From the NCBI RefSeq assembly GCF_021202945.1, contig NZ_JAJOYR010000002.1, positions 227,767-291,766 on the forward strand: DNA of 64,000 bases. Direction: 5' to 3'. Below, one piece after another: positions 18,815-28,324 of the stretch (its first letter is position 1; each line of letters begins with the position of its first letter). This stretch comes from Stenotrophomonas sp. SY1. Lineage in GTDB: Bacteria; Pseudomonadota; Gammaproteobacteria; Xanthomonadales; Xanthomonadaceae. A program made the translations under genes and the position numbers. The notes below the pieces were generated by a model. It had not been told where the DNA came from and ran no database searches. It saw only the letters and a list, made by a program, of their open reading frames with translations.

Positions 18815-20266
18815 ATGTCGAAAACAAGCTCCGCCCGCTCCCTGACCGAAGGCCCGATCGGGCGTGGCCTGCTGATGTTCTCGCTGCCCATTCTCGCCGG
18901 CAACATCGCCCAGTCGCTGAATGGCTCGGTCAATGCGATCTGGGTGGGCAAGTTCCTGGGCGAGGCGGCGCTGACCGCCACGGCCAACGCCAACAACATC
19001 ATGTTCTTCCTGATCGGCTCGGTGTTCGGCATCGGCATGGCCGCCACCATCCTGATCGGCCAGTCCATCGGCGCCAAGGACCTGCCGCAGGCACGGCGGG
19101 TGATGGGCACCAGCGCCACGTTCTTCATCGGCCTGTCGGCGGTGATCGCGGTGGCGGGCTGGTTCCTTTCGCATCGTCTGCTGCTGGCCATGGGCACGCC
19201 GGCCGAATCCCTGCCGATGGCCGACGCCTACCTGAAGGTGATCTTCCTGGCGATGCCGATGCTGTATGCCTTCGCCTTCATCACCGCGGCACTGCGCGGT
19301 GCCGGTGACTCGCGCACGCCGTTCCGCTTCCTGTTGCTGGCAGTGCTGCTGGACATCGTCTTCAACCCATTGTTCATTTTCGGCCTGGGACCGTTCCCGG
19401 AACTGGGCGTCGCGGGCTCGGCCTGGGCGACATTCTTCTCGCAGGCGTTGGCATTGGCCGGGCTGCTGCTGTACCTGCGCAACAAACGGCACATGCTGTG
19501 GCTGGGGCGCAAGGATGCCCACCTGCTGAAGATAGATACGGAGATCCTGAAGGCACTGATCGCCAAGGGCGTACCGATGGGTGCGCAGATGGTGCTGATC
19601 TCACTGGCGATGATCATGATGATCAGCATGGTCAACAGTTATGGCGTGGAAACCGCCTCGGCCTACGGCGCGGCCATGCAGCTGTGGACCTACGTGCAGA
19701 TGCCGGCGATGGCCATTGGCGCGGCCTGTTCGTCGATGGCGGCGCAGAACGTGGGCGCCGGCAACTGGCAGCGCGTGGGTGCCACCGCGCGCACCGGCGT
19801 GCTGTTCAACTTCCTGCTGACCGGCGCCTTGATCGCCCCGATCATCCTGTTTGATCGCAGCACCCTGGCGCTGTTCCTGCCGGCGGCCAGCTCGGCGCTG
19901 GAAATCGGCCGCCACCTCAACCACATCGCGGTGTGGTCGTTCCTGTTCTTCGGGGTGACCTTCGTGCTGTCCGGCGTGGTGCGTTCCACCGGCGCGGTGG
20001 TCGCACCGCTGATAATCCTGGCGGTGGCGATGTGGGGCATCCGTGTGCCCTTCGCCAAGTGGCTGCAACCCGCACTGGGTGCCGACGCCATATGGTGGAG
20101 CTTCCCGGTCAGCGCGTTCTGCTCGATGTTGATGATCATGGCCTATTACCGCTGGGGCAACTGGCGCTCGGCCACGATGTTGCACAAGCCCGAACAGGAC
20201 ACCCTGGCGACGCCGGCCGAAGTGGGCAGCTGCCCGCCCTCGCCGGTGGCTGATACCAATGCTTGA
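18815..20266 (+). CDS. MATE family multidrug efflux transporter
   Basis: Inner-membrane cation/drug antiporter of 483 aa from the ATG at 18815 (MSKTSSARSLTEGPIGRGLL). Twelve membrane segments in two homologous halves are visible; typical MATE blocks are LNGSVNAIWVGKFLGEAALTA in TM1-2, GAKDLPQARRVMGTS and RGAGDSRTPFRF in the first half and GVVRSTGAVVAPLII in the second. Substrates are likely cationic dyes or drugs but cannot be inferred. It is a single gene, divergent from hslR, and followed by a SMAG palindrome. Confidence 0.88.
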   Translation: MSKTSSARSLTEGPIGRGLLMFSLPILAGNIAQSLNGSVNAIWVGKFLGEAALTATANANNIMFFLIGSVFGIGMAATILIGQSIGAKDLPQARRVMGTSATFFIGLSAVIAVAGWFLSHRLLLAMGTPAESLPMADAYLKVIFLAMPMLYAFAFITAALRGAGDSRTPFRFLLLAVLLDIVFNPLFIFGLGPFPELGVAGSAWATFFSQALALAGLLLYLRNKRHMLWLGRKDAHLLKIDTEILKALIAKGVPMGAQMVLISLAMIMMISMVNSYGVETASAYGAAMQLWTYVQMPAMAIGAACSSMAAQNVGAGNWQRVGATARTGVLFNFLLTGALIAPIILFDRSTLALFLPAASSALEIGRHLNHIAVWSFLFFGVTFVLSGVVRSTGAVVAPLIILAVAMWGIRVPFAKWLQPALGADAIWWSFPVSAFCSMLMIMAYYRWGNWRSATMLHKPEQDTLATPAEVGSCPPSPVADTNA

Positions 20267-20293
20267 GTTACGCGGAATGGCAACTGCAATAGA

Positions 20294-20310
20294 GCCGAGC
20301 CACGCTCGGC
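20294..20310. repeat. SMAG-type palindrome
   Basis: GCCGAGCCACGCTCGGC preceded by ATAGA, matching the short Stenotrophomonas palindromes that start with GTAG. It lies between the convergent MATE and GH109 genes. Confidence 0.7.
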
Positions 20311-20389
20311 TGGGAACTTGTCGGGAACGGCAGCGCCCCTTCCCCGCCCTCCCCTCGCCTGCGGCAAAGGGAGGGCGCGACAACGCTGC

Positions 20390-21745
20390 TCAGTAGGTTC
20401 CGTCAAACGCGAAGATCGGCTTGCGCTGCTTCCACAGGCCGTTGGTGAAATCCGGGAACTCCAGCGTCTGGAAGTTGTTGGCGATGGACTGCTCCGACAA
20501 CGGCGTGATCGCGCTCCACGCCACCGCATCGTAGATGTCGATCGGCATGGGTGCCTTGGCCTTCAGCGCCTCGACGAAGGCGTGGATCACGAACCAGTCC
20601 ATGCCGCCGTGACCGGCGCTGGCGGCGGTGTCGGCATGCTGTTTCCACAGCGGATGCTCGTACTGGTCCTGGTAGCCCTTGAAGTCTTCCCACTGGTGCG
20701 GCGGGCTGCGGCCTTCGATGTGGATCGAACGGTTCACGTCCATCCACAGGCCCTTGGTGCCCTGCACGCGGAAACCCATCGAGTACGGACGTGGCAGCGA
20801 GGTGTCGTGCTGCAGCAGGATGGTCTCGCCGTTCTCGCAGGCCAGCGTGGTGGTGACGATGTCACCCAGCTTGAAATTGACCTTGGTGCTGGGATGCGTG
20901 GTGCCACCGCTCTTGGCCACGGTGTACTCGTGCAGACCGCGTGCCTTGCTGGCAAACGCATTGATGTGGGTGAAGCGGTTGCCACGGTTGATGCCGGTGT
21001 ACATCGCACACGGGCCGATGCCGTGGCTGGGGTACAACTCACCGTTGCGCTTGACCGAATGCTCGGTGCGCCAGCGTGCTTCAGACCAGCCCTTGGCGCC
21101 GAACTCCACGCCGCTGTCATACGGATGTTCCGGCGTGCCGTCGTTGAACTTCACCCCGCGCAGGTCGTGCTGGTAGCCGCCTTGCAGGTGAACCAGTTCA
21201 CCAAACAGGCCAGTGCGCACCATCTGCAGGGCAGCCATCACGTCGCGGCGATAGCAGACATTCTCCAGCAGCATGTACGGCGTGCCGGTGGACAGCTGGG
21301 TGTTGAGCACGTCCCAGTGGTCCTGCAGGGTGATGCCGGCCACAACCTCGCAACCCACGGCGATCTTTGCCTGCATCGCGGCAATGGCCATCGGGGCATG
21401 CAGTTCCCAAGGCGTGGCGATGATGACGCCATCGATGCCCTTCTGTTCCAGCAGGCGCTTCCACGCATTTTCATCGCGGTCCTGGCCATACGCCTGCGGT
21501 GCCGGCTTGCCGGCCTTGGCCACCATGCCCATGGCCTTGCCCAGCATGATCGGCTCGATGTCGCACAGCGCGACCACTTCCACGTCGTCGCGGCGTACCA
21601 GCTCCTTCAGCAGCACCTGGCCGCGCATGCCGGTGCCGATCACGCCCAGCCGCACCTTGCGGTTGCGCGCCCAGGCCGGCGTGGATGGCAGCAGACTGGT
21701 GGCGGCCAGGGCCGTGCTGGTCAGGATGAATTCCCTGCGTTTCAT
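20390..21745 (-). CDS. GH109 family alpha-N-acetylgalactosaminidase with Tat signal
   Basis: Predicted periplasmic NAD-dependent glycosidase removing terminal alpha-GalNAc; 451 aa from the ATG at 21745. The twin-arginine signal is MKRREFILTSTALAATSLLP, ending near TPAWA. A Rossmann domain (VRLGVIGTGMRGQVLLKELV) is followed by the Gfo/Idh/MocA fold. GH109-like blocks are GGYQHDLRGVKF, NGELYPSHGIGPCAMYTGIN and NRGNRFTHINAFAS, which include the conserved His and Tyr. An ordinary oxidoreductase is the alternative, but the length, Tat signal and GalNAc neighbours favour GH109. Ribosome site AGAGGA on the minus strand. It is the last gene of the leftward arm of the GalNAc locus. Confidence 0.83.
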   Translation of the reverse strand: MKRREFILTSTALAATSLLPSTPAWARNRKVRLGVIGTGMRGQVLLKELVRRDDVEVVALCDIEPIMLGKAMGMVAKAGKPAPQAYGQDRDENAWKRLLEQKGIDGVIIATPWELHAPMAIAAMQAKIAVGCEVVAGITLQDHWDVLNTQLSTGTPYMLLENVCYRRDVMAALQMVRTGLFGELVHLQGGYQHDLRGVKFNDGTPEHPYDSGVEFGAKGWSEARWRTEHSVKRNGELYPSHGIGPCAMYTGINRGNRFTHINAFASKARGLHEYTVAKSGGTTHPSTKVNFKLGDIVTTTLACENGETILLQHDTSLPRPYSMGFRVQGTKGLWMDVNRSIHIEGRSPPHQWEDFKGYQDQYEHPLWKQHADTAASAGHGGMDWFVIHAFVEALKAKAPMPIDIYDAVAWSAITPLSEQSIANNFQTLEFPDFTNGLWKQRKPIFAFDGTY

Positions 21746-21814
21746 TGCATGTCCTCTTTCGTGAAATCGTGCCGTTGCCGGCATGCGTATCGACACCGCG
21801 CTGACGGTGCCATC

Positions 21815-21845
21815 GTCCTCCCCTTCATGCAATGAAGGGGAGGAC
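21815..21845 (-). terminator. Perfect 14-bp hairpin between TonB receptor and GH109 genes
   Basis: Arms GTCCTCCCCTTCAT and ATGAAGGGGAGGAC with a 3-base loop, 17 bp past the receptor stop and 70 bp before the GH109 start. No U-run follows in either direction, so it may be an mRNA-stabilising or partial-termination element inside the operon rather than a full terminator. Confidence 0.55.
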
Positions 21846-21862
21846 GCGGTGGCCCGGCATCG

Positions 21863-24838
21863 TCAGAACTTGTAGGTCGCCGTCACGCTGTAGATGCGAC
21901 CGAAGTTGTTGGTGTAGCCGGCGAAGTTCATCCAGTCGTTCGGATCGTAGAACGGCAGGCGGTTGAACAGGTTCTTCACCGTCACGCCGACGCTCAGCTT
22001 CTCGATCGGACGCCAGTTCACGCTGAGGTTGGCCGTCCACCACGCCGGTGCGCCACCGCAATGGCCGGGCGCCAGATCCAGATAGCTGCCGGTGCAGGTC
22101 TGGGCGTTGTTGTCCTGCGCATCGATCTGGTCGTACGCCCACTTGGTACCACCGACGTAGTTGATGTAGAAGCCGGTATCCCAGTTGCCGTAGGTCCAGT
22201 TGGTGTTGAACGTGGCGCGCACCTTCGGGTTGTTGTAGTAGCCAACCAGGTTGCCGTAGTACCAACCGTCACCGTTGTCGGAGTTGTACATGTTGCGGTT
22301 GGCGATGGTCGCGGCCACGCCGATGTTCAGGCGGCCCCATTCACCCAGGTCGAAGCGGCTGCGCAGGTCCACGTCGAAGCCGTCGATCAGCGTGCGGCCG
22401 CGGTTGCTGTACTGGCCGATCACGCTGGCCACGTTGCCGGTGCTGTAACCGGGCAAGGTGGACGGACAGCTCACGCCGCTGGCCGGGTCGTTGCACATGT
22501 TGGCCAGCGCGGCCAGGTTGGACAGGTCGGTCTCGGTGATCGGGAAGCGGGTCATCGAATCGATGTCTTCTTCCTTGCTGTAATCCGGCGCGACGATCTC
22601 GTCGCGGCGGTACACGAACCAGTAGTCGGCCGACACCGACAGCCAGTCGGTCGGTTCAAACACGACACCGAGGGTTGCGATCTTGGCCTTTTCCGGCTCC
22701 AGGTCCTGGTTGGGCTGGGTCATGCGTGCCACGTTGCGGCTGCAATCACTGTTCCACAGGCTGTTGCCCAGATCCTGGTCGACGACACGGCTGGACTGCC
22801 GCAACAGGCCGGCGATCGCATTGGTCTCGTTGCAGCGGATCTCATCACGGTAGCCACCGATCTGTGCGTACACGCCACCACTGCCGGCTTCGGCCAGGCT
22901 GGGTGCACGGAAGCCTTCGGAGTAGGTACCGCGCAGCATCAGCTGCGGCAGTGCCTGGTACTTCAGGCCGATCTTCGGCGCGGCATTGGCGCTGAAGCCC
23001 GGGTACTTGTCCAGGCGCAACGCCAGGTCCATCTCCAGCTTCTCGGTGAGCGGCGCAACGGCTTCGGCAAACAGCGCGTAGGTGTTGCGCTTGCCGTCGA
23101 ACCACGAGCCACCCTGCTGGGTGATCAGGCCGTTGGCGGCATCCGGGTTGCCCGGCGTGTAGAAGGTCTCGCGGGTGGCGTTGAAACCGAACGCGGCACG
23201 CACCTCACCTGCCGGCATGTTGAACAGCGGGCCTTCGATCTTGCCGTCCAGGGTGTGCAGGCGGGTCCACGACTCGATGTCGAAGGTCGGGAATGCTTCA
23301 CGGATCAACGCGGCATTGGCTTCGCTGATCTCACCGAACTTGTAGGCCGGGTGATCGGAAATGATGACGCGACCGGTACCCGGATCGATCGTGTACGGTC
23401 CGAACGCTTTCTCGAAGCCCTTCAGGTGGACGTTGGTGGTCTGATAGGTGACCGAATGCGAACCGGCGGTAGCGAACGCGGTTTCCCAGTTCCAGTCACC
23501 GACGCTGCCGCGCAGGCCAGCCACCGCGCGGTAGCTCTCGTCGGTGTTGCGCTGGCCGAAATGGCCGCCGCCAACGTCTTGCAACAGGTAGCCCAGGCCG
23601 ACCACGCCGCCCATCAGTGCCTTCATCTCGGGGCTGGCGTGGTTGTATTCGTTGTTCGGGCCGAGCCACGGGGTCAGGAACTGGTTGACCGTGTTGCCGG
23701 TGTTGCGCGAGAACCAGCTCTGCGGGTTGCCGGTGGTGGTGCCATAGGCGCGCGGCGTGCCGCCGTTGGCATGCAGGTCGATGTCGGTGTAGGTGACTTC
23801 GGCGAACGCCTCGGTGGCATCGTTGAGCTGGAAATGGCCGTTGACGTATGCGGTAACGCGCTTGGAGTCGGCACCACCATTGATCTGGCGGTTCATCCAG
23901 GTCTGCCAGATGCAGCGCGTGCCACTGGCTACCTGCAGCACGTTGTTGCAGCCCGGGGCAGCCTCATCCATCCGTGCCCCGGTCGTCGGGTCGATGGCGT
24001 AGTAGTAGCCGGGGTTGAACACACCCGGCGCACTGCCGGTATCCAGCCGCAGGTTCTTGATGTAATCCGGATTGTTGACGTAGAACTGCCCGGGGTTCTT
24101 GAGGTACCACTCGCTGTCGGGGATGCCATTGCGTTCATAGAGATTGACGCTGGCGTAGACGTTGTAGCCGTCCTCGACCATGTCGCCGAAGCCACCGGTG
24201 ATGCTGGCCTGGGTTTCGCCGAACGAATCAAAGCGCGAGGCGGTGTCCCAGGTGCCGCTGACTTCCAGCCCCTGGTAGCTGCTCTTGGTGATGACGTTGA
24301 TGACGCCGGCCACTGCATCGGTGCCGTACACCGCCGAAGCGCCATCGGTCAGCACTTCCATGCGCTCGATGACGGCGGCGGGAATGGCGTCGATGTTGAC
24401 GAACTGGGTCTGGAAGCCGGCCGGCGCACCGTAGTACGACAGGCGACGCCCGTTGAGCAGCACCAGCGTGCCCTGCGCGCCAAGGCCGCGCAGGTTGGCC
24501 TGCGAGGCGCCGTCGGAACCGGTGAACAGCGACTTGGAATCCACCTGACCCGGCCGTGCGGCCGGCAGGTTGTCGAGCACCTGCAACAACGTGCGCGCGC
24601 CCATGTTCTCGATGTCCTGCTTGCTGATGACCTGCACCGGCGAGGCGGTTTCCACGTCGGTACGCTTGATGTTGGAACCGGTGACCTGGACGCGGGCCAG
24701 TTCGGTGGTCAAGTCCTTCTGCTCGCCCTCGGTGTCCTGCGCAAGCGCAGGGGCAACGACGGCAAACAGCGCGCTGGCAACGGCCAGCGATAAGGGGGCG
24801 AATGTACAGCGATGGGATTTGCGGTGGGCGGGCAACAT
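21863..24838 (-). CDS. TonB-dependent receptor of the GalNAc locus (AgaO-like)
   Basis: Outer-membrane receptor of 991 aa with signal peptide (PLSLAVASALFAVVAPALAQ). The plug follows: VQVTGSNIKRTDVETASPVQ, the TonB-near SNIKR type, then VLLNGRRLSYYGAP and DGASAVYGTDAVAGVINVIT. The rest is barrel, ending with an aromatic TATYKF. Ribosome site AGGAGAG is present. It lies 123 bp downstream of the GH31 gene and 117 bp upstream of GH109 on the same strand, so it probably imports GalNAc-containing glycans for these enzymes. The substrate is inferred from context only. The barrel holds several Cys pairs (NETNAIAG, CNDPASGVSC) in long loops, common in sugar receptors of this family. Confidence 0.88.
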   Translation of the reverse strand: MLPAHRKSHRCTFAPLSLAVASALFAVVAPALAQDTEGEQKDLTTELARVQVTGSNIKRTDVETASPVQVISKQDIENMGARTLLQVLDNLPAARPGQVDSKSLFTGSDGASQANLRGLGAQGTLVLLNGRRLSYYGAPAGFQTQFVNIDAIPAAVIERMEVLTDGASAVYGTDAVAGVINVITKSSYQGLEVSGTWDTASRFDSFGETQASITGGFGDMVEDGYNVYASVNLYERNGIPDSEWYLKNPGQFYVNNPDYIKNLRLDTGSAPGVFNPGYYYAIDPTTGARMDEAAPGCNNVLQVASGTRCIWQTWMNRQINGGADSKRVTAYVNGHFQLNDATEAFAEVTYTDIDLHANGGTPRAYGTTTGNPQSWFSRNTGNTVNQFLTPWLGPNNEYNHASPEMKALMGGVVGLGYLLQDVGGGHFGQRNTDESYRAVAGLRGSVGDWNWETAFATAGSHSVTYQTTNVHLKGFEKAFGPYTIDPGTGRVIISDHPAYKFGEISEANAALIREAFPTFDIESWTRLHTLDGKIEGPLFNMPAGEVRAAFGFNATRETFYTPGNPDAANGLITQQGGSWFDGKRNTYALFAEAVAPLTEKLEMDLALRLDKYPGFSANAAPKIGLKYQALPQLMLRGTYSEGFRAPSLAEAGSGGVYAQIGGYRDEIRCNETNAIAGLLRQSSRVVDQDLGNSLWNSDCSRNVARMTQPNQDLEPEKAKIATLGVVFEPTDWLSVSADYWFVYRRDEIVAPDYSKEEDIDSMTRFPITETDLSNLAALANMCNDPASGVSCPSTLPGYSTGNVASVIGQYSNRGRTLIDGFDVDLRSRFDLGEWGRLNIGVAATIANRNMYNSDNGDGWYYGNLVGYYNNPKVRATFNTNWTYGNWDTGFYINYVGGTKWAYDQIDAQDNNAQTCTGSYLDLAPGHCGGAPAWWTANLSVNWRPIEKLSVGVTVKNLFNRLPFYDPNDWMNFAGYTNNFGRIYSVTATYKF

Positions 24839-24961
24839 CGGGTTCTCTCCTGGCTAAATCACGCAAAAACGGCAGTTGGCGGGGCAAAGCGGTCCCGGGC
24901 CACGGCCCAAAGGCCGTAGTCGGTGTGTTGCGGGGGGAGCTGCGGTGTTACGGGTAGTGGT

Positions 24962-27900
24962 TTACGGGGCGACGAGCTGCGCGGTGTCGCCCTCCTGGCC
25001 GATCAACACGGCGTTGGCCCAGTTGCCACATACCTGGGCAGGTTGGCTGCCCTGTGCACCCAGCGTGCGCAGGCTCAGTTGCGAAAGTCCGCGGATATCC
25101 AGCTCCGGCTTGACCACGCCCGGTGCCTTCACCAGGCCGCTGTCGTACAGCAGGCGACCATCGCCCCAGACCTGGAACTGCATGCCACCGGCCTGGCGGC
25201 ACTGGTCGTCGATGCCGAGGTCGGCGCGCAACAGCTTCCATTGCCCCTTGATGGCCAGATCGATGCGGCTGTTCGTGCCTACACCCAGGCCACGACGGAA
25301 CTGCAGGCCGTTCATGCGCATCGGCACATCGGCACTGAACGCACGGTCTGCGTGGACCGACGCGGCCAGCGCGGCCGGCAGCGGCAGTTGGGAGAGGAAC
25401 TGCTGCTGCGCCGGCCGCTCGGCCGCTTGCTGCTCAAGGATATGGAAAGTGGACAAGGCAATCGGGCCGACGTCACGAGGCTGCAGTGCATCCACCGCAC
25501 GCGCGGCAGTGCCCTGCGCGGCGGTCACCATCGGATCGCTGGCACCGGCGTTATCACCGTCCGGGTTCTGCACGCTGAGCACGCGGAAGCGCAGCAGACG
25601 GCCAGCGTGTGCCGGGAAGTCGATGCGCTGCACGCCTTCCTTCAGCTGCAGGTGGCCACGCGCGATGGGCTGGCCCCATTCGCCGTTGCTGTCGCCCATG
25701 TAGATTTCGTAATCGCGGACCTGGCCGTGCTTCCAGTGCTTGTCGTTGCGCGGTGCCAGTTCGATGCCGTCGATCAGCTTGCGCTCACCGAAGCCCACCA
25801 CCCACTCGTGCGCGCCGGTACGGATGGCCTGGTTGCGCACGCTGCGGAACCACGTTGCCGGGTCGTCGTCGAAAGCGTTTTCCAGCGGATGGCCCGGCTC
25901 TTCGGCCGGACGGTTGACCACCAGCAGGCTGTCCGAAGGCAGCGCGCGGCCCAGTTCCGGTGCCGCCGGGAACACGTCATCGGCCAGCGCTGCGGCAACC
26001 GGGAAGTCCAACTGCAGTTGCAGCGGCTGACGGATGTCCTGCGTGGCGGTGCGCACATGCAGCGTGCCCTGACGCTCTTTCGCGTCGAAGTACCAGCCTT
26101 CCGCCGCGCCCTGCAAGGCGGCAGCGTCTGCCAGTTGCGTCAGGGCACGCCCACCCACCTGCACCGTACGCGGTGCCTGCCGGTTCAACACACGCAGGCC
26201 ATAGCGACGCTGCGGCAGCTGGCCCTGGTACTGGCCCTGCACCGCATCGATGCGCACCTGCACCGGGCCACTGCCCTGCACCGGTGCCTGCACGTGGATC
26301 TGCTGGGTGCTCGATTCGCCCTTCTGGTAACGGCGGGTGCTGCCGTCGTCTTCGTACATCGTGTAGCTGGATTCGCCCTGCGGATACAGATCGAACGTCA
26401 CTTCATCCAGCGGCTTTTCGCCATCGAACAGCATCTCCGGATGCATCGGCAGGATCGCACCGGCACGCACGAACACCGGCAGCGTCGCCAGTTCCACCTT
26501 GCGGTCAAGCTGGCGGCCAGCCGCCGGTGCCTGCACATGGCGGCCATCCCAATAGTCGTACCAGCCACCGGCCGGCAGATGGATGTCACGACGCCAGCCA
26601 CGGCTCGCTGCCTGGCTGCGGTAGACCGGCGCCACCAGCAGCTCGCGGCCGAGCAGGAACTGGTACTTGTAGGTTTCGTCCTGCGCATGTGGGTCGTTGG
26701 GGAAATCCCACATCAGCCCGCGCACCGGCGGTGCGCCGCTCTGCGCAGCGTCATGCACCAGGCCGTACATGTACGGCGTAAGGCGCATCTTCAGCTTGAG
26801 GTAGTCGCGGTTGATGCTGCGGTACGGCTCGTCGAACGCCCATGGATGCTTGCGCGCGTTCGACGACCAGCCCGACATGCCCATCAGCACCGGCGTGAAC
26901 GTCTTCCATTGCAGGTCGCGGGTGAAGGTCTCGGCGCTGCCGCCGAAGATCGCATCCACATCACCGCTGGCATAGGCCATGCCCGACAGGCCCGAACCGA
27001 CCAGGGTCGGCACGTGCCAGCGGATGTAATCCCAACTGCTGCTCTGGTCGCCGGTCCAGGCCACCGCGTAACGCTGGATGCCGGCCCAGCCCATCACCGT
27101 CCACAGGAACGGACGTGAGTCGGAGTTGTCGAGGATGCCGTTGAAGGCCTGCTGGTTGGCGTCCATCGCGAACTGGTAGCCGTGGCCGGTCCAGGCCACA
27201 TCCAGCTTCTGCACCCGGCTGCCGGCCTTGCCCACTTCCCAGGCAATCTTGTCCACGCCGTTCTCGGTCCACAGGCCGGTCTTGAAGCCGTGCTTGGCCA
27301 AGCCCTGCACGGTCTCCGGCAACTGTTTGTAGCCGCAGCCATAACCGTCGTTGGGCAGGATCCAGCCGCCGGGCATATCGTTTTCGCGGTACTTGGCTGC
27401 GACGCTGTCGATCACGTCCGGCGTGGTGCCGGTGGGGCCGTCACTCCAGCCTTCGGGCACGGAGCCGGGCTTCTTGCTGTTGTCGCCATCGTTGTAGCAA
27501 TCGGCATCGCCGTAGGACAGCGCCCAGCGCGCGACCAGATTCGGCCGCCCGGTCAGCTGCGTGTAGCGCTCCAGCAGGCGCTGCAGGTCGGCACCGACGA
27601 AGTAGTACGCATCGAAGCGGTCCTCGCGGTGCAGCAGCGTGGCCTGGTCGGGCTGGCGCAGGTCGTAGCTGCCATCGCTCCAGGTGTTGCGCAACATGCC
27701 CCAGCCGCGCGAGCTGAGCAGCATCGGGGCCGGGCTCGGGCGGTCGCCCTCTTCCCAGCCACCGGAATAGGAGACCTCAAGTTCGCGGCCCTTGAACTGG
27801 AACTTCCCGTTCTGCTGGCCACCGCCGTAGAACGCCTCATCGGCCTGCGAGGACAACACCTGCACGCTCTGCTCGGCGCCCAGGTCCAACGGTTGCAGTT

Positions 27901-28324
27901 CCTGCCACAGCGGCACTGCCTGCGCGCCATCCAGTCGTTCCAGGCGCAGCTGCAACGGCTGGCGTTGCACGTGCAGCACCAGTTTCGAAGTGCGCACGCG
28001 GATCTCGTTGGCGTCTTCTTCCAGCTGCGCCTGCACCTGCGCGGCCGACTGCGGCAATACGATGGGCGCGGCCTTGTCGCCGGCACCGCTGAGCTTGCCG
28101 TTGCGCCCGGCATGCACGCGCACGATGTCCTCGGCCAGCACTTCAATGCGCAACGTGCCGCCGTTGTCGGTACGCAGCTCCCAGGCACGCAGGCCGTCGC
28201 GGCCATCCGCGGCCGTCACCGTGCGCAGATTGCCCAGCGGCTCGGCCTGTGCCGGCACCACCGGCACAAGCATCGCGCCCAACAGGGCCGCCAGCAGCGG
28301 TGAACGACGTACCTGGATCTGCAC
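24962..28324 (-). CDS. GH31 glycoside hydrolase with F5/8C and NPCBM domains, probable alpha-N-acetylgalactosaminidase
   Basis: Exported 1120-aa enzyme. I chose the GTG at 28324: it has a strong GGGGGA ribosome site and opens the signal peptide (RRSPLLAALLGAMLVPVVPA). Order: N-terminal beta domain, (beta/alpha)8 barrel at roughly 290-640, C-terminal beta domains, F5/8C-type (CBM32-like) domain near 795-925 (ENAFDDDPATWF), and NPCBM domain near 955-1115 (GLGVGTNSRIDLAIKG, QVWGDGRLLYDSG). Probable nucleophile is Asp375 in QKLDVAWTG and acid/base Asp426 in AWTGDQSSSWD, 51 residues apart, close to the spacing I recall for GH31 subfamily 18 alpha-GalNAcases. The typical alpha-glucosidase motif WxDMNE is absent. 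It heads the leftward arm, facing agaS. Confidence 0.82.
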   Translation of the reverse strand: MQIQVRRSPLLAALLGAMLVPVVPAQAEPLGNLRTVTAADGRDGLRAWELRTDNGGTLRIEVLAEDIVRVHAGRNGKLSGAGDKAAPIVLPQSAAQVQAQLEEDANEIRVRTSKLVLHVQRQPLQLRLERLDGAQAVPLWQELQPLDLGAEQSVQVLSSQADEAFYGGGQQNGKFQFKGRELEVSYSGGWEEGDRPSPAPMLLSSRGWGMLRNTWSDGSYDLRQPDQATLLHREDRFDAYYFVGADLQRLLERYTQLTGRPNLVARWALSYGDADCYNDGDNSKKPGSVPEGWSDGPTGTTPDVIDSVAAKYRENDMPGGWILPNDGYGCGYKQLPETVQGLAKHGFKTGLWTENGVDKIAWEVGKAGSRVQKLDVAWTGHGYQFAMDANQQAFNGILDNSDSRPFLWTVMGWAGIQRYAVAWTGDQSSSWDYIRWHVPTLVGSGLSGMAYASGDVDAIFGGSAETFTRDLQWKTFTPVLMGMSGWSSNARKHPWAFDEPYRSINRDYLKLKMRLTPYMYGLVHDAAQSGAPPVRGLMWDFPNDPHAQDETYKYQFLLGRELLVAPVYRSQAASRGWRRDIHLPAGGWYDYWDGRHVQAPAAGRQLDRKVELATLPVFVRAGAILPMHPEMLFDGEKPLDEVTFDLYPQGESSYTMYEDDGSTRRYQKGESSTQQIHVQAPVQGSGPVQVRIDAVQGQYQGQLPQRRYGLRVLNRQAPRTVQVGGRALTQLADAAALQGAAEGWYFDAKERQGTLHVRTATQDIRQPLQLQLDFPVAAALADDVFPAAPELGRALPSDSLLVVNRPAEEPGHPLENAFDDDPATWFRSVRNQAIRTGAHEWVVGFGERKLIDGIELAPRNDKHWKHGQVRDYEIYMGDSNGEWGQPIARGHLQLKEGVQRIDFPAHAGRLLRFRVLSVQNPDGDNAGASDPMVTAAQGTAARAVDALQPRDVGPIALSTFHILEQQAAERPAQQQFLSQLPLPAALAASVHADRAFSADVPMRMNGLQFRRGLGVGTNSRIDLAIKGQWKLLRADLGIDDQCRQAGGMQFQVWGDGRLLYDSGLVKAPGVVKPELDIRGLSQLSLRTLGAQGSQPAQVCGNWANAVLIGQEGDTAQLVAP

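Noticed and set aside
22061..24793. 910-codon open frame on the plus strand, opposite the TonB receptor
   Set aside because: Shadow of the receptor with no signal peptide, domain or ribosome site. The receptor frame has clear plug and barrel motifs.
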